Source: Methanococcoides sp. (GTDB taxonomy: Archaea > Halobacteriota > Methanosarcinia > Methanosarcinales > Methanosarcinaceae). Taken from it: DNA of 64,000 nucleotides. The notes beneath the pieces are model-generated. The model saw nothing but the letters and a program-made list of their open reading frames with translations, was not told where the DNA came from and searched no databases. This document shows positions 39,982 to 51,643 of this stretch, in pieces. The stretch covers positions 1-64,000 of the forward strand of contig JAIORD010000037.1 of assembly GCA_021108275.1 (NCBI GenBank), given 5' to 3'. Both the position numbers and the translations under genes were made by a program. Position 1 is the stretch's first letter. Every line of letters begins with the position of its first letter.

Positions 39982-41142
39982 TTAAAGGTCTTTGAGAGGA
40001 TTTCTTGCAACCAGGTGAACATCACCAGTACCGAGCTTGATCGGCTGACCGACGATAATGTTCTCAGTAACACCATTAAGCTCATCGATATCACCGCGCA
40101 TACCGGCATCAAGCAAGTGATTAACAGTAACCTCGAACGCTGCACGGGCAAACACACTGGCCTTCTCACCGGAAATACCGTGACGACCGATCTGCTTTAC
40201 CTCTCCATCACAGGTCATGATGTCCGACACAAGCATGAGGTGGCGGATATCCACAGTAAGACCCTGCTCACGCAGAGTGTCACTGGCTTCCTTAATGATG
40301 GCAAAACGAGCAGCCTCAATACCGAACACTTCATAGATCTCACCAATATTGTTAGTAGAGGTCCTTGAAAGGTCTATACCTTCGACATCGAGAATTTCCT
40401 TAAGCATTGAGCCTTCAGTATAAAGAGTGTATTCTTCGCCATCCTTTCTGATAACGACCCTCTTGATACCCTCAATACCTTTCAAAGTGATACCATGAAT
40501 GTTCTTGGCAAGCTGGAGCAGATCCCTGTATAAAGGTTCTTTCGGGATCACAATTATCTGATTTGCAACCTCACTGGGGATCTTTACATCTACTTTAAGA
40601 CCCTCTGCGAGTTTCTCAGCAATGGCATCAACATCAATGCCCCTTTGCAAAAGCATCTTCTCATTAAGATCGAGGATCAGGTTCATGTTAGCAAGATCGG
40701 TAGTAACGTCCGCCAGATGCTCGATATGAGTAGCTTCGATCTCCCATGCGACCTTCCTTGCGAATTCCCTGTCTGCAGCATGCTCTTTGACAAGAGCAAC
40801 GGTCATCATAGGAGTACTTGGAGTCTTCCTTGCATCCACGATCTCGATAAGACGTGGCAAACCCAACGTAACGTTGATCTCAGCCACACCAGCGTAGTGG
40901 AAAGTACGCATGGTCATCTGAGTACCAGGTTCACCAATGGACTGTGCAGAGACCACACCTACCGCTTCACAGGGCTCAACACATGCATATTCATAGTCTG
41001 CCATGACACGTTCGATGATCACTTCCATTTCTTTTTTCGTGACACCGACATCCACTACATCCTTTCTTAACGTAGCAAGTGTCGTCTTTGGAAGCGGAAG
41101 ACCGCTTATCATAGAATCGATAGTAGCTTCACTGATGGACAT
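39982..41142 (-). CDS. rpoA2: DNA-directed RNA polymerase subunit A''
   Basis: 386 residues: the C-terminal third of the largest subunit. [20 protein letters not shown] followed by [20 protein letters not shown] is the trigger-loop region; [20 protein letters not shown] and [19 protein letters not shown] are the conserved C-terminal motifs. Its ATG overlaps the rpoA' stop (TAATG). Confidence 0.98.
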   Translation of the reverse strand: MSISEATIDSMISGLPLPKTTLATLRKDVVDVGVTKKEMEVIIERVMADYEYACVEPCEAVGVVSAQSIGEPGTQMTMRTFHYAGVAEINVTLGLPRLIEIVDARKTPSTPMMTVALVKEHAADREFARKVAWEIEATHIEHLADVTTDLANMNLILDLNEKMLLQRGIDVDAIAEKLAEGLKVDVKIPSEVANQIIVIPKEPLYRDLLQLAKNIHGITLKGIEGIKRVVIRKDGEEYTLYTEGSMLKEILDVEGIDLSRTSTNNIGEIYEVFGIEAARFAIIKEASDTLREQGLTVDIRHLMLVSDIMTCDGEVKQIGRHGISGEKASVFARAAFEVTVNHLLDAGMRGDIDELNGVTENIIVGQPIKLGTGDVHLVARNPLKDL

Positions 41143-43793
41143 TATGCCACCTCCTTACCTGTAACAGATCTGACAACACGGTGTATTGCCTCCGGTTTAC
41201 TGTAATCACTCTTTGTGGAGTCGATACCATCTTCACCGTATTTGAATTGTACAATAACACCTCTCGTCTCACGCACAGAACCATCATACTGGACCTCAAG
41301 GTCCTGCAGCGCATTCACAAGACGCCTCTGAAGGTAACCTGATTGGGAAGTACGAACCGCAGTATCCACAAGACCTTCACGGCCACCAATTGCGTGGAAG
41401 AAATACTCTGTAGGATTCAATCCGCTCTTATAACTTGCCTTCACGAAACCGTGAGCATCTGCACCAAGGTCACCCTTATCAAAGTGAGGGAGGGTCCTAT
41501 CTGCATATCCTCTCCTTATACGCTCACCACGAACCGCCTGCTGACCTACACAAGCCGCCATCTGAGTCAAGTTCAAAATAGAACCACGAGCACCAGACCT
41601 TGCCATTATAACCGCAGAGTTCTCAAGACCAAGACTCTTATCAGCCATTCCACCAGTATCATCCCTGGCTTTACCCAGAGTCTGCATGATCCTCATTTCA
41701 ATGGTCTCATCAAGGGTCCTGCCCGGCAAAGCTTCAAGTTCCTTGGCCTCATACGCCTGAACAAGTTCAGCGACCTCGTTTTCAGCATCCTTTAGCCTTA
41801 CAGCAATGCCTTCCTTGGCCTCTAACGGAATATCCTCATCACTTATACCAAAGCTCAGACCTGTGTGCATAACACCTCTGATAGCAAGCCTTGTGAAATC
41901 ATCTACGAACTGTGCACCTGCAGTGGTACCGAATTCTTTAACGACCTTATCAAGAACACGTCCTTTGAACGCACCGATTGCCTGCTCATCGATAGTACCT
42001 TTGATAAGTTCACCATCTTCGATGACAACATAGGCATCGTACTCACAGTCCCCTTTCTTACAGGTATCACACTTGAAACATACCTGTGCAGGGAACTCTA
42101 CATAAAGTCCCTTAGGAAGGATCTGACTGAAGATCTGCTTACCGTCCCAATAAGGGTCACCATCTTCAAGATGTCCCCTAGGCTCTGGAAGCTCACGCAA
42201 TTCAGACTTACGGAGAAGCTCCAATGCATCGTTCTTACTAATGAAATTTTGAGTCCTTGTCAAAAGGAACAGACCGGAAATGTGATCGTGGATACCACCG
42301 ATGATAGGACCACCAAAACGCGGGGAAAGGATGTTTTCCTGAACCTGCATAAGGATACTGGCCTCTGCACGTGACTCTTCTGTCTGAAGAACGTGCATGT
42401 TCATCTCATCACCGTCAAAATCAGCATTATATGGCGGACACACAGCAGGATTGAGCTTGAATGTCTTATTAGGGAGTACCTTTACGCGATGAGCCATGAT
42501 ACTCATCTTGTGCAGTGAAGGCTGCCTGTTGAACAGCACGATATCTCCATCCTGCATCTGCCTTTCAATGGTCCATCCAGGCTCGAGCTTCTCAAGAAGT
42601 TCTTCTTTGTTGATATCGGTGACCTTGATACGACGTTCATCATCACGGATAACATAATTCGCACCCGGATGAACTTCGCGTCCACGGCGAACATATTCCC
42701 GAACAAGATCAAGGTTCTTTGAAATGACCCTTACAGGAATAGTCATATGTTGTGCAATAGAAAGGGGAACACCAACTTCATTGATACTAAGGTTTGGATC
42801 AGGAGATACCACAGTACGTGCAGAGAAGTTCACACGCTTACCTGACAGACTTCCTCTGAAACGTCCTTCCTTACCCTTAAGACGCTGGGTCAAGGTCTTC
42901 AGCGGCCTTCCTGACCTGTGCCTGGCAGGAGGTACACCTGAAACCTCATTATCGAAATAAGTTGTAAGGTGATATTGCAAAAGCTCCCAAAGGTCCTCAA
43001 TGATAAGCTGAGGAGCACCAGCATCCCTATTCTCCTGGAAACGCTGGTTGATACGAATGATATCCACAAGCTTGTGGGTCAGATCATCCTCACTGCGCTG
43101 ACCGGATTCAAGAGTGATGGATGGCCTCACAGTGACCGGAGGTACCGGAAGAACTGTAAGGATCATCCATTCAGGACGGGCGGTATCAGGGTTCATCCCC
43201 ATTACACGGATATCATCATCTGAGATGTTCTCGAACCTGTCCCTTATCTCGGTAGGGGTCAGCTTATGACCATTCTCAATGTACTCACTTGGCTTCTCGA
43301 ACTTTATATCGAGCTGCTCCTCATTACAGTAAGGGCAGGTCTTTGACTTCCTTGCTTCCTTGAAGACATTATTGATAACATCATCAGGAAGGTGACCCAT
43401 ATCCTTCTGCTTGGACAGCTGTTCAAGGAAGTCCCTCTTCTTACCTTCCTCAAGCAGAAGGGAACTGCACTTGCAACAGACCGAACGTAAGATCTTACGA
43501 AGGATCTTATTGAAACCAACGTGGATAACAGGTGCCACAAGTTCGATATGCCCGAAGTGACCAGGGCATTCACCAGCACGGCTTCCACAGGACTTACATT
43601 TAAGTCCAGGATCGATCACACCAAGACGCAGGTCCATAAGACCCATGTCTATCGGATAACCGTCATCATCATAGGTATCCGCAGTTATGATCGATGTAAC
43701 GCTCATTTTACGTACTTCGCGCGGAGAGATCAAACCGAATTTGATCGCACCGATCCTCTTTGGTATTGAAGGTACCATATTGTCCATCTGCAT
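41142..43793 (-). CDS. rpoA1: DNA-directed RNA polymerase subunit A'
   Basis: About 883 residues from ATG 43793 ([15 protein letters not shown]), with GGTGTGAT seven bases upstream; an in-frame GTG at 43802 overlaps the rpoB' stop. Clamp zinc site [20 protein letters not shown], second zinc pair CPYCNEEQ, the catalytic metal loop [12 protein letters not shown] and the bridge-helix region [19 protein letters not shown] are present. Catalytic core subunit. Confidence 0.98.
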   Translation of the reverse strand: MQMDNMVPSIPKRIGAIKFGLISPREVRKMSVTSIITADTYDDDGYPIDMGLMDLRLGVIDPGLKCKSCGSRAGECPGHFGHIELVAPVIHVGFNKILRKILRSVCCKCSSLLLEEGKKRDFLEQLSKQKDMGHLPDDVINNVFKEARKSKTCPYCNEEQLDIKFEKPSEYIENGHKLTPTEIRDRFENISDDDIRVMGMNPDTARPEWMILTVLPVPPVTVRPSITLESGQRSEDDLTHKLVDIIRINQRFQENRDAGAPQLIIEDLWELLQYHLTTYFDNEVSGVPPARHRSGRPLKTLTQRLKGKEGRFRGSLSGKRVNFSARTVVSPDPNLSINEVGVPLSIAQHMTIPVRVISKNLDLVREYVRRGREVHPGANYVIRDDERRIKVTDINKEELLEKLEPGWTIERQMQDGDIVLFNRQPSLHKMSIMAHRVKVLPNKTFKLNPAVCPPYNADFDGDEMNMHVLQTEESRAEASILMQVQENILSPRFGGPIIGGIHDHISGLFLLTRTQNFISKNDALELLRKSELRELPEPRGHLEDGDPYWDGKQIFSQILPKGLYVEFPAQVCFKCDTCKKGDCEYDAYVVIEDGELIKGTIDEQAIGAFKGRVLDKVVKEFGTTAGAQFVDDFTRLAIRGVMHTGLSFGISDEDIPLEAKEGIAVRLKDAENEVAELVQAYEAKELEALPGRTLDETIEMRIMQTLGKARDDTGGMADKSLGLENSAVIMARSGARGSILNLTQMAACVGQQAVRGERIRRGYADRTLPHFDKGDLGADAHGFVKASYKSGLNPTEYFFHAIGGREGLVDTAVRTSQSGYLQRRLVNALQDLEVQYDGSVRETRGVIVQFKYGEDGIDSTKSDYSKPEAIHRVVRSVTGKEVA

Positions 43794-43798
43794 TATTA

Positions 43799-45613
43799 TC
43801 ACACCGCATCATCAAGTCTAAGTCTTGGAGCAACCCCAAGGGATTTGATCTCATCAAGAAGCAACTTGAACGCATAGCTCATTTCCACCGGGTGAATGTC
43901 CGTTTCAGCACCACAGTTCGAACAGTATCTGATATTACGTGTCCTGTCAAAGGTTGCCACCATACCACAGTGTCCACATACGAGTTCTACGACCTTATCA
44001 GACTCATCTAGAAGTCTTTCCTTCAAGGTCATCGCAGCACCGTGTCCGATCAGTACATCTCTTTCCATTTCACCAAACCTAAGACCTCCTTCACGAGCAC
44101 GTCCCTCAGTTGGCTGACGGGTCAATACCTGCACAGGACCTCTGGACCTTGCATGGATCTTTGATGCAACCATGTGGTGGAGCTTCTGGTAAAGGATAAC
44201 ACCAACGAAAACATCTGCCTGGATCTTCTTACCGGTAACCCCATCACAGAATACCTCTTTTCCTGTGTGCGAGAAACCATTTTTCTGAAGCCCTGCACGG
44301 ATACCATCCTCCTTATCACCGGAGAATGCAGTACCCCTCATACGCTGACCTTCAATAGAACCAAGTTTCCCACCGATCATTTCCAGAACGTGGGCAACGG
44401 TCATACGTGAAGGGATAGCGTGAGGATTGATAACAAGATCAGGGACCATACCCAGTTCTGTAAATGGCATATCATGATATGGAACTATCAAACCGATAAC
44501 TCCCTTCTGACCGTGCCTTGATGCGAACTTGTCACCGATCTCAGGGATCCTTTCATCCCTTATCTTCACCTTTGCAAGCCTTGTACCATTGATAGACTCA
44601 GTAAGAATAACAGTATCAACGATACCTTTCTCGTTCGAGCGCATCGTAATTGCACTTTCCCTGCGCTGTTCAATAGTTATACCAAAGTCAGACTGTTCTT
44701 CAAGGAACCTTGGAGGACTTGTCTTGCCGATAAGCACATCATTTGGACCTACAACGGTTTCCGGGTTCACAAGACCATCAATATCGAGGTTTGCATATGC
44801 ATCTGCACTGCGGGCACCTCTGAACTCAGAATCAGGAATCTCGAACTTGTCTTCCTGACCACCAGGATAACGGCGTTCTTCACCTTCAAAGGTTCTCAGG
44901 AAGTGGCTTCTTCCAAGACCCCTCTCAATGGAACCTTTATTGAAAACCAGTGCATCCTCAATATTATGCCCTTCGTAGGACATGACAGCGACAACGAAGT
45001 TCTGTCCAGCCGGACGGTCATCGAAATGGATAGCATCACAGGTCTGAGTACGCGTCATTGCCTTCTGCGGATAGTGAAGTACATGTGCACGTGTATCAGG
45101 CCTGAGTTTCAGGTTGGATGAAGAAACCCCGATACACTGCTTGATCATAGCTGCACCCATGGTGTTCCTCGGAGAAGCATTGTGCTCCGGATATGGGACC
45201 ATACCAGTACAGATACCAAGCATTAGGGAGGGGTCTATCTCAAGATGTGTGTGTTTAAGAGTAAGGTCCTTTTCATAAAGACCAATGAACACATTCTCTT
45301 CCTCCTCAGCATCCAGATATTCAACAAAACCCATATTCAAGATATCACGGAACGATATCTCGCCATCCCGGAGCTTTTCGATATGTTCCTCAGTGATCAG
45401 CGGAACACCATCTTCAACAACAAGGGCAGGCCTTCTTGCACGACCCATATCAGAGCTTAAGATTACTTCGTGAATATCCTCATAAAGAGTTACATTCAAC
45501 TGATCCGGCAACATACCACTGCGGCGCTGCCCCCTTATACTCTCGACAAGCTCTACCGGATCATCGTGAGTTCCGATAAATTCCCCATCGAGGAAGACTT
45601 TTGCTTCAGTCAT
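43799..45613 (-). CDS. rpoB1: DNA-directed RNA polymerase subunit B'
   Basis: 604 residues: C-terminal two thirds of the second-largest subunit. [34 protein letters not shown] and [19 protein letters not shown] are conserved active-site and flap motifs; the clamp zinc site is CGHCGM...CSNCG near the C-terminus. It overlaps B'' by 4 bp (ATGA). Confidence 0.98.
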   Translation of the reverse strand: MTEAKVFLDGEFIGTHDDPVELVESIRGQRRSGMLPDQLNVTLYEDIHEVILSSDMGRARRPALVVEDGVPLITEEHIEKLRDGEISFRDILNMGFVEYLDAEEEENVFIGLYEKDLTLKHTHLEIDPSLMLGICTGMVPYPEHNASPRNTMGAAMIKQCIGVSSSNLKLRPDTRAHVLHYPQKAMTRTQTCDAIHFDDRPAGQNFVVAVMSYEGHNIEDALVFNKGSIERGLGRSHFLRTFEGEERRYPGGQEDKFEIPDSEFRGARSADAYANLDIDGLVNPETVVGPNDVLIGKTSPPRFLEEQSDFGITIEQRRESAITMRSNEKGIVDTVILTESINGTRLAKVKIRDERIPEIGDKFASRHGQKGVIGLIVPYHDMPFTELGMVPDLVINPHAIPSRMTVAHVLEMIGGKLGSIEGQRMRGTAFSGDKEDGIRAGLQKNGFSHTGKEVFCDGVTGKKIQADVFVGVILYQKLHHMVASKIHARSRGPVQVLTRQPTEGRAREGGLRFGEMERDVLIGHGAAMTLKERLLDESDKVVELVCGHCGMVATFDRTRNIRYCSNCGAETDIHPVEMSYAFKLLLDEIKSLGVAPRLRLDDAV

Positions 45614-47295
45614 TCTTGCACCTCCGTCTCATCGCCGCCCACGGGATCGGCATTTTCATCCATGTACTTATGATAATCAACAACGTTGGGCTCAGACTCT
45701 GCCTTGGCTTCAACCTTTACAGCAGGTACTTCGCCCTCATCATGAGGAGTCAATTCCAGGTCTTCCTCATAATCAACATCGGCAGCCAATTCCAAGATAA
45801 TTTCCGGAACGTAGATTTCCACAGGAGCTACACCAAGTCCGTAAATGATATTCTTAACAACTTCCTTATCCTCTATACCAGTAGAAAGCTCGACCATCTG
45901 GGCAAAGTTCTTCACCAGACCACAATTTGGACCTTCGGGAGTCTCTGAAGGACAAAGGCGTCCCCATTGAGTGGGATGCAGATCACGAGCCTCAAAGTGA
46001 GGCTGAGCCCTTGAAAGTGGAGAAATTACACGTCTTAAGTGAGAAAGGGTTGAGATGTAATCCGTACGGTCAAGCAATTGAGATACACCACTTCTTCCGC
46101 CTACCCAGTTACCCGTAGCAAGAGGGTGCTGAAGACGGTCAGTAAGAACATCCGCACGCACAAGTGTCGCTACGTTCAATTCCCTGTTCCTCATGTTAGC
46201 CCTTTCAAGCTGGTATTTTACATCTCGTGCAAGACGGTTGAAAGCTACCCTGAAAAGATCCTCCATCAGGTCACCGGTCAACTTGAGCCTCTTGTTGGAG
46301 TAGTGGTCCTTATCATCATCTGAGCGCCTCTTAAGAGCAAGCTCGAAACATGACTCTGCCATCCTACCAAGGAAATGTGCCTTTGGTATTCTGTCAGCAG
46401 GATCGTTGCCAAGGTGCGGAAGAAGATAACGGTCGATCACATAGTTCGCACGCTTCATCTGATATTCCCTTGCCTGCCCGGAAGCCACGCGACCACCGAT
46501 CTTCTCAATAGCATCTTCTATTGTGAAGACCTCTGCCTCTTCGAGGTTCTCGAACATGAACTTCATGATCTCAGGATCAGTCGAAACGATCTTTGCGACA
46601 TCTTCATCGGTCTCAACACCCAGAGCACGCATCAATGTAATGAAGTTGACACGTCCGGAGATAGATGGGAATGAGATCTCCAAAAGGGATTTCCTGCCTC
46701 TTTCCACAACTACCAGTGCCCTGTAGCCTCTCCTCTGAGAGAACACCTTTGAAACTTCGATGGAGTCACCGTAACGCTCACCGAGCTCAGTAAGGATCTT
46801 GTTAGGGGCAAGGTCCTCAAGTGTCATCACGACACGTTCAGTACCATTTACAATAAAATATCCCCCAGGATCAAGCGGATCCTCACCATGTTGGATCATT
46901 TCGGCATCGCTTATGCCAACAAGGTTACAGATCTCCGATTTGATCATTACAGGAAGCTGGCCGACCTTTGCCTCCCTTGGCTCTCCTTCCTCACCATTCT
47001 GTACAACAGACATTTCCAGGAAAAGAGGAGCAGAATAAGAAAGGTTACGCAACCTTGCCTCGTTTGGATACAATTTCTCAATTGCACCATCTGCTTCCTT
47101 TACTACTGGATGTTCCACCCTTATCTTACCAAGTTTGACATAGATATCCTCGAGATCGGTCTCGATTATACCTTGTTCATTAATGATCTTCTGAAGACCA
47201 TGTTTGACAAACTTGTTATAAGAGTCAATGTGATGCTGCACAATCTTGTCCTTTGTGAAATAGGCTTCTGATAATACGCTCGTGTCTAACGCGAT
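45610..47295 (-). CDS. rpoB2: DNA-directed RNA polymerase subunit B'' (start codon anomalous)
   Basis: N-terminal part of the second-largest subunit. Conserved coding continues upstream of the first GTG (47241) as [17 protein letters not shown], so the real start must be near 47295. There the codon is ATC, correctly spaced five bases after GAGGGTG, with ATC again at 47298, and an in-frame TAA eight codons upstream of 47295. No ATG, GTG or TTG exists in between. Otherwise normal: [40 protein letters not shown] and [20 protein letters not shown]. Without an unusual start the protein would lose 17 conserved residues. Confidence 0.93.
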   Translation of the reverse strand: MALDTSVLSEAYFTKDKIVQHHIDSYNKFVKHGLQKIINEQGIIETDLEDIYVKLGKIRVEHPVVKEADGAIEKLYPNEARLRNLSYSAPLFLEMSVVQNGEEGEPREAKVGQLPVMIKSEICNLVGISDAEMIQHGEDPLDPGGYFIVNGTERVVMTLEDLAPNKILTELGERYGDSIEVSKVFSQRRGYRALVVVERGRKSLLEISFPSISGRVNFITLMRALGVETDEDVAKIVSTDPEIMKFMFENLEEAEVFTIEDAIEKIGGRVASGQAREYQMKRANYVIDRYLLPHLGNDPADRIPKAHFLGRMAESCFELALKRRSDDDKDHYSNKRLKLTGDLMEDLFRVAFNRLARDVKYQLERANMRNRELNVATLVRADVLTDRLQHPLATGNWVGGRSGVSQLLDRTDYISTLSHLRRVISPLSRAQPHFEARDLHPTQWGRLCPSETPEGPNCGLVKNFAQMVELSTGIEDKEVVKNIIYGLGVAPVEIYVPEIILELAADVDYEEDLELTPHDEGEVPAVKVEAKAESEPNVVDYHKYMDENADPVGGDETEVQE

Positions 47296-47481
47296 GATAG
47301 CACCCTCTTTTAATTAATTGAATTTTAGAAAGAAAAATTAGTGGAATTAACGGTCACTGCGACCATATAGGCAGTCACAGTATCAACTCGGTCGAATGCA
47401 CCCTCGAAACAATGCATTAAAAAGCAACCAAAATAAGTGGATAAAGAATAAACAAGATATTTCAAATATTAAAACCTCGTT

Positions 47482-47718
47482 TCACTCTATTACATATCTG
47501 TAATACAGTGCTTCACCTGCAGTCTGGCTTTTGCGAATAACCTTCACAACATTACCAGGCTCCGCACCAATTTCAAGTGCGATAGGATCTGTTACTTTCA
47601 ACTTAGGTAACTGTTCCCTTTCAACATTATAATGTGCCAGGACAGTTTTCAGATCATCCTCATCCATAACTTCATGATGGGGGATTAATTCGTGGTCAAG
47701 CAGGCTGAACTTACTCAA
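47482..47718 (-). CDS. rpoH: DNA-directed RNA polymerase subunit H
   Basis: 78 residues from TTG 47718 (LSKFSLLDHELIPHHEVM), preceded by GGAGGAG; an upstream ATG at 47757 would add 13 non-conserved hydrophobic residues and overlap the ribosome site. RpoH (Rpb5 C-terminal part) sits at the jaw. KVTDPIALEIGAEPGNVVKV and the terminal YYRYVIE are conserved. First gene of the RNA polymerase operon. Confidence 0.95.
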   Translation of the reverse strand: MSKFSLLDHELIPHHEVMDEDDLKTVLAHYNVEREQLPKLKVTDPIALEIGAEPGNVVKVIRKSQTAGEALYYRYVIE

Positions 47719-47767
47719 ATTTACTCCTCCTAAAAAATATGCAAGCAATATATTCATGGATTGCTGG

Positions 47768-47841
<74 letters not shown>

Positions 47842-47903
47842 ACGGCGACTACTGCACCGGCACCATAAATGCCACGTCATACAGCGAGGTAACAAGGGAA
47901 CAC

Positions 47904-47916
47904 TAGTATATAAGCG
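47904..47916 (-). promoter_or_regulatory. TATA box of tRNA-Lys (and possibly the RNA polymerase operon)
   Basis: On the minus strand CGCTTATATACTA (core TTATATA) lies 66 bp before the tRNA. This predicts a 5' leader of about 40 nt, compatible with RNase P processing. Confidence 0.5.
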
Positions 47917-48129
47917 TTCCTATTGTGCATTGTGCATATTTTTGGAATGTATATGCCAGACCCACACTCACAAAATACATCTTGAAATATAAATGAAAGA
48001 GGTATGAAATTGTCAATACATATTTATAGGATTGTTTTTACTTTTTACAAAGTTAAACCTTTTTTGACATTAAATTATTGAACATACCGCCCTTATCAAG
48101 ATCAAGCGTATTTATCAGACCGATAACGC

Positions 48130-48212
48130 ACTAACCAGATCTTTGCGAAGCAATATTCAGCCTGAATAACAACTTAGAGAAAGTTGTACCAATTGTCGCA
48201 AAGAGAGTTAGT
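48130..48212. ncRNA. Candidate structured RNA/DNA element (three-way junction)
   Basis: ACTAAC/GTTAGT (48130-48135, 48207-48212) and TCTTTGCGA/TCGCAAAGA (48140-48148, 48196-48204) form a long outer stem with a small internal loop. Inside are two hairpins: TATTC/GAATA with loop AGCCT (48154-48168) and CAACTT/AAGTTG with loop AGAGA (48170-48186). The strand cannot be fixed. It does not match a family I know; it might be a small RNA or the fold-back of a miniature mobile element. Confidence 0.45.
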
Positions 48213-48389
48213 TATTGCATCCTCGGGAATTCCATTATATGCCTCTCTTTATATAAGCTTTGACCCCAACAATCACCCACAAATGACTTGAAGGTATCAA
48301 AAAAGAAGAAATATACTAAAATTTTGAATTAAAACGACACGACCAAAACCTAAAAAGAAAAACAATTAAAAAAAATAATTACAGGACAA

Positions 48390-49625
48390 TTATGTCCCGC
48401 ACTCCCACCCTTCCATATATTCGGTCTGATGAGGTTCAAGTTCATCAATTTCAATGCCCATTGATTTCAATTTCAATTCAGCAACATACATATCAAGATC
48501 ATGAGGCACAGGATGTACACCATTCTCAAGTTTGGTCTCAGCAATATATTTGACACAAAGCGCCTGATTTGCAAAGCTCATATCCATGACCTCTGCAGGA
48601 TGACCATCGCCTGCTGCAAGATTTACAAGTCTGCCATCTGCAAGAACGTTAATTCTCTTACCCGCAACATTGTACTCCTTGATATTCTTCCTGACAGTCC
48701 GTACGGAACTCGCCATGGCAGTCAGCTCTTCAAGATTGATCTCCACATTAAAGTGGCCTGAATTTGCAAGAATTGCACCATCTTTCATGACCTCAAAGTG
48801 CTTCTTTGAAAGGATATCGACATTACCCGTAGTCGTAACGAATATATCACCATACTTTGCAGCCTCGGCCATGGACATGACACGGTGGCCATCCATACGA
48901 GCCTCAAGTGCACGTATAGGGTCGATCTCTGTCACAATTACATCGGCACCAAGGCCTGAAGCACGAAGGGAAGCGCCCTTACCACACCAGCCGTATCCGC
49001 CGATAACAACGGTCTTTCCAGCAACCAAGAGATTGGTGGTCCTCATGATACCATCCCATGATGACTGACCTGTACCGTACCTATTATCGAAAAGGAATTT
49101 TGTCATTGCATCGTTCACCGCAACAACGGGCATCTTCAGTGCCCCGTCTTTCTCCATTGCCTTGAGTCTGTGAATACCGGTAGTGGTCTCCTCACAGCCA
49201 CCAAGGAGCCCAGAGAGCAGATCTGTGCGCTCGGTATGAAGCTTGAAGATAAGGTCTGCACCGTCATCAATAGTGATATCAGGCTTCATATCAAGCACTT
49301 TGTCGATAGCCTCATAATATTCATCACTGCAGCAATCATACTTTGCATAGCAGTTGATATTATCACGCGTATTGAGAGCTGCTGAAACATCATCCTGTGT
49401 GCTCAACGGATTGCAACCTGTAATAGCCACTTCAGCACCACCGATGGCAAGTGCCTCCACAAGAGCAGCTGTCTTTGCTTCAACATGTAACGCCATTGCG
49501 ATCTTATGTCCTTTCAAAGGCTGTTCACGTTCGAAGTTCTCACGAATGATAGAAAGTACAGGCATGTGACTGCGCACCCACCCGATCTTCATATCACCAG
49601 ATTCTATCAAATCTTTATCACTCAT
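48390..49625 (-). CDS. ahcY: S-adenosylhomocysteine hydrolase (adenosylhomocysteinase)
   Basis: 411 residues. Splits or processes SAH after methyl transfer (some methanogens use S-inosylhomocysteine instead). VAITGCNPLSTQDDVSAAL, KPDITIDDGADLIFKLH, and VAVNDAMTKFLFDNRYGTGQ with SSWDGIMRTTNLL are the substrate/NAD region; VVIGGYGWCGKGASLRASGL is the NAD Rossmann motif. It lies just downstream of the SAH/MTA-type deaminase gene, in line with the SAH-to-SIH route. Confidence 0.96.
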   Translation of the reverse strand: MSDKDLIESGDMKIGWVRSHMPVLSIIRENFEREQPLKGHKIAMALHVEAKTAALVEALAIGGAEVAITGCNPLSTQDDVSAALNTRDNINCYAKYDCCSDEYYEAIDKVLDMKPDITIDDGADLIFKLHTERTDLLSGLLGGCEETTTGIHRLKAMEKDGALKMPVVAVNDAMTKFLFDNRYGTGQSSWDGIMRTTNLLVAGKTVVIGGYGWCGKGASLRASGLGADVIVTEIDPIRALEARMDGHRVMSMAEAAKYGDIFVTTTGNVDILSKKHFEVMKDGAILANSGHFNVEINLEELTAMASSVRTVRKNIKEYNVAGKRINVLADGRLVNLAAGDGHPAEVMDMSFANQALCVKYIAETKLENGVHPVPHDLDMYVAELKLKSMGIEIDELEPHQTEYMEGWECGT

Positions 49626-49676
49626 ATTTATATCTCCAGTATAAATTCAAATATTGTATAACAAAACGGACCCGCA

Positions 49677-50981
49677 TCAATTCTTGGCATCGACCCTTGA
49701 CACCAGATTGGAAGCCGCCTCTTTAGCATCATCGATGATCTTCTGCTCGTCCATGCAAAGCATCTTATGATCATCCATAAGAACCTTACCATTAACAATA
49801 GAAGTCCTCACGTCACTCCCACCTGCCGAATATACCAATTGTGAAGGTACATCGAACAACGGAGTCAGGTGTGATCGGTTCATGTCAACAATTATAACAT
49901 CTGCATTATAACCTTTCCTCAACATCCCACTCTTAATATCAAGTGCATTTGCTCCACTGACAGTGGCCATCTCAAGTACTTTCTTTGCAGGAAGTGCAGT
50001 TGGGTCCATTGTATCCACCTTTTGCAACAATGTGGCAGTTTTCATCTCATCGAACATATCGAGATTATTATTGGAAGCACAACCATCAGTACCAAGACAG
50101 ACATTTGCACCCCTATCAAGTAGCTTCGTCACCGGTGCGACACCTGATGCCAGCTTCATATTGCTCACCGGATTATGTGAGATATTGACATTATTGTTGG
50201 CCAGGATGTCCATGTCCCCATCGGAAAGCCAGACACAATGTGCTGCAAGAACATCAGGCCCAAAAAAATCGATACTATCCAGCATATTAACAGAACACAT
50301 TCCGTACTGTCCCTTCATCTGGTTCAGTTCAGCCTCGGTCTCAAGCACATGAATATGTATCTTCGCATTGTCTGCGACAGCCTGTTCTTTTACTTTGATC
50401 AGGAATTCCTTTGAACAGGTATTGGGTGCATGCGGACCATACATTGCAGAGATCCTTCCGTCCGCCTCCCCATTCCACTCGTTCACAAACCCCTTACCTT
50501 TCTTAAGTTCGCTCTTCCCCTTTTCAGCATCCCCCAGTTCGATCATGCCGTAGGAAAGAGCAGCCCTTAGGCCTGAAGACTCCACGACCTTACCGACCTC
50601 TTCCATGAAGAAGTACATATCCGCAAAGGCCACGGTTCCGCTTTTGATCATTTCCAGACATGCAAGGTTCGTACCCGCGACCACGTCTGATGCAGTAAGC
50701 TCAGCTTCTGCCGGCCAGATGTGGTCCTGAAGCCAGGATTCAAGCGGAAGATCGTCTGCATAACCCCTGAAAAGCGTCATACCTGCATGAGTATGCGTAT
50801 TAACGAAACCCGGCATAACAACGCCGCCTTGTGCATCGATAACAGTATCTGCTGTCGCTTCAGTTGACTCAGCAACCTCGACTATACTGCCATCATCTAT
50901 AACCACAACCCCATTTTTAAGGTCCCCTAACTCAGGGTCCATTGTCAGAACATAACCGTTCTTAATTATAATATCTGCCAT
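49677..50981 (-). CDS. mtaD: SAH/MTA/5'-deoxyadenosine deaminase
   Basis: 434 residues from ATG 50981 (MADIIIKNGYVL). Amidohydrolase metal site: VNTHTHAGMTLFRGYADDLP, HVLETEAELNQMKGQYG, HCVWLSDGDMDIL and LGTDGCASNNNLDMFDEMK. Methanogen relatives (DadD) deaminate 5'-deoxyadenosine, SAH and MTA. With ahcY directly downstream it suggests recycling of SAM by-products through inosyl derivatives. Substrate preference is inferred from the family. Confidence 0.92.
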   Translation of the reverse strand: MADIIIKNGYVLTMDPELGDLKNGVVVIDDGSIVEVAESTEATADTVIDAQGGVVMPGFVNTHTHAGMTLFRGYADDLPLESWLQDHIWPAEAELTASDVVAGTNLACLEMIKSGTVAFADMYFFMEEVGKVVESSGLRAALSYGMIELGDAEKGKSELKKGKGFVNEWNGEADGRISAMYGPHAPNTCSKEFLIKVKEQAVADNAKIHIHVLETEAELNQMKGQYGMCSVNMLDSIDFFGPDVLAAHCVWLSDGDMDILANNNVNISHNPVSNMKLASGVAPVTKLLDRGANVCLGTDGCASNNNLDMFDEMKTATLLQKVDTMDPTALPAKKVLEMATVSGANALDIKSGMLRKGYNADVIIVDMNRSHLTPLFDVPSQLVYSAGGSDVRTSIVNGKVLMDDHKMLCMDEQKIIDDAKEAASNLVSRVDAKN

Positions 50982-50997
50982 ATGATCACTATACCTG

Positions 50998-51636
50998 TTA
51001 CTTGTTCGATGTTTCAACCTCAAGTGCATCAAGGTATTGATGCATTATCCTGAGCCTGTCCGCTGCAATCCTCTTTGCAGTCGTAGTGTTTAAGCCACCC
51101 ATTATTTTAAAAGGTTTCATTTCCATATATTCAGCAAAGCCATCCAGAGGATCTGCTGCATAAGCATTTCTTGATGAACTTTTCTCGATCCCACTGGAAT
51201 ATTTCAAGCTACGCAGAGCACCCATTGACATTACCGCCCTGAATATCCCGATAGCCCCAAGAGCATCGATACGATCGGCATCCTGCAATATCTGCCCTTC
51301 GAGCGATCCTGCCTTGTGCCCCCGACTGAACCGGTGCGTACGGATGCAGGAAACGACATGATCGATAACCGAAGACTCAACACCTTCCTTCATGAGAAGA
51401 TCATACGCCATCTCAGCACTATGGACAGCATGGTCGCCACCTTCACGATGCTCTTTCACCACACCTACATCATGGAGCAAAGCTGCAAGACGTATGACCT
51501 GAAGGTCACCACCTTCCTCACCCTGTATCGCCATACATGTGGATTCCACACGTTCAATGTGAGACATCTCATGAGAACTTGGCTCATCGGCAAGCACATC
51601 CGCAACGAACTTACGCGTTCTTTCAATAATGACCAT
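50998..51636 (-). CDS. HD-domain phosphohydrolase
   Basis: 212 residues. SHEMSHIERVESTCMAIQGE, LAALLHDVGVVKEHREGG and ILQDADRIDALGAIGIFRAV supply the H...HD...D metal site. Related to the YedJ/PA-type HD proteins acting on nucleotides or phosphoesters; substrate unknown. It is followed 17 bp later by the deaminase gene and overlaps nothing. Same operon direction as the CoA genes. Confidence 0.88.
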   Translation of the reverse strand: MVIIERTRKFVADVLADEPSSHEMSHIERVESTCMAIQGEEGGDLQVIRLAALLHDVGVVKEHREGGDHAVHSAEMAYDLLMKEGVESSVIDHVVSCIRTHRFSRGHKAGSLEGQILQDADRIDALGAIGIFRAVMSMGALRSLKYSSGIEKSSSRNAYAADPLDGFAEYMEMKPFKIMGGLNTTTAKRIAADRLRIMHQYLDALEVETSNK

Positions 51637-51643
51637 ACAAACC

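Larger units (their letters stand above)
47842..48389. other. 548-bp intergenic region with tRNA promoter and structured element
   Basis: Holds a TATA-like TTATATA on the minus strand at 47907-47913 for tRNA-Lys, an AT-rich stretch, the fold-back element at 48130-48212 and the downstream region of the SAH hydrolase gene. A 25-codon frame beginning ATG at about 48004 has little support. Confidence 0.5.

Noticed and set aside
35850-47241. Many plus-strand frames across the RNA polymerase/translation operon
   Set aside because: All are antisense to well-conserved genes and show reversed codon patterns of those genes.
48004-48081. 25-codon frame (MKLSIHIYRI...) upstream of the structured element
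   Set aside because: AT-rich chance frame without supporting composition; AGAGG precedes it but nothing else does.
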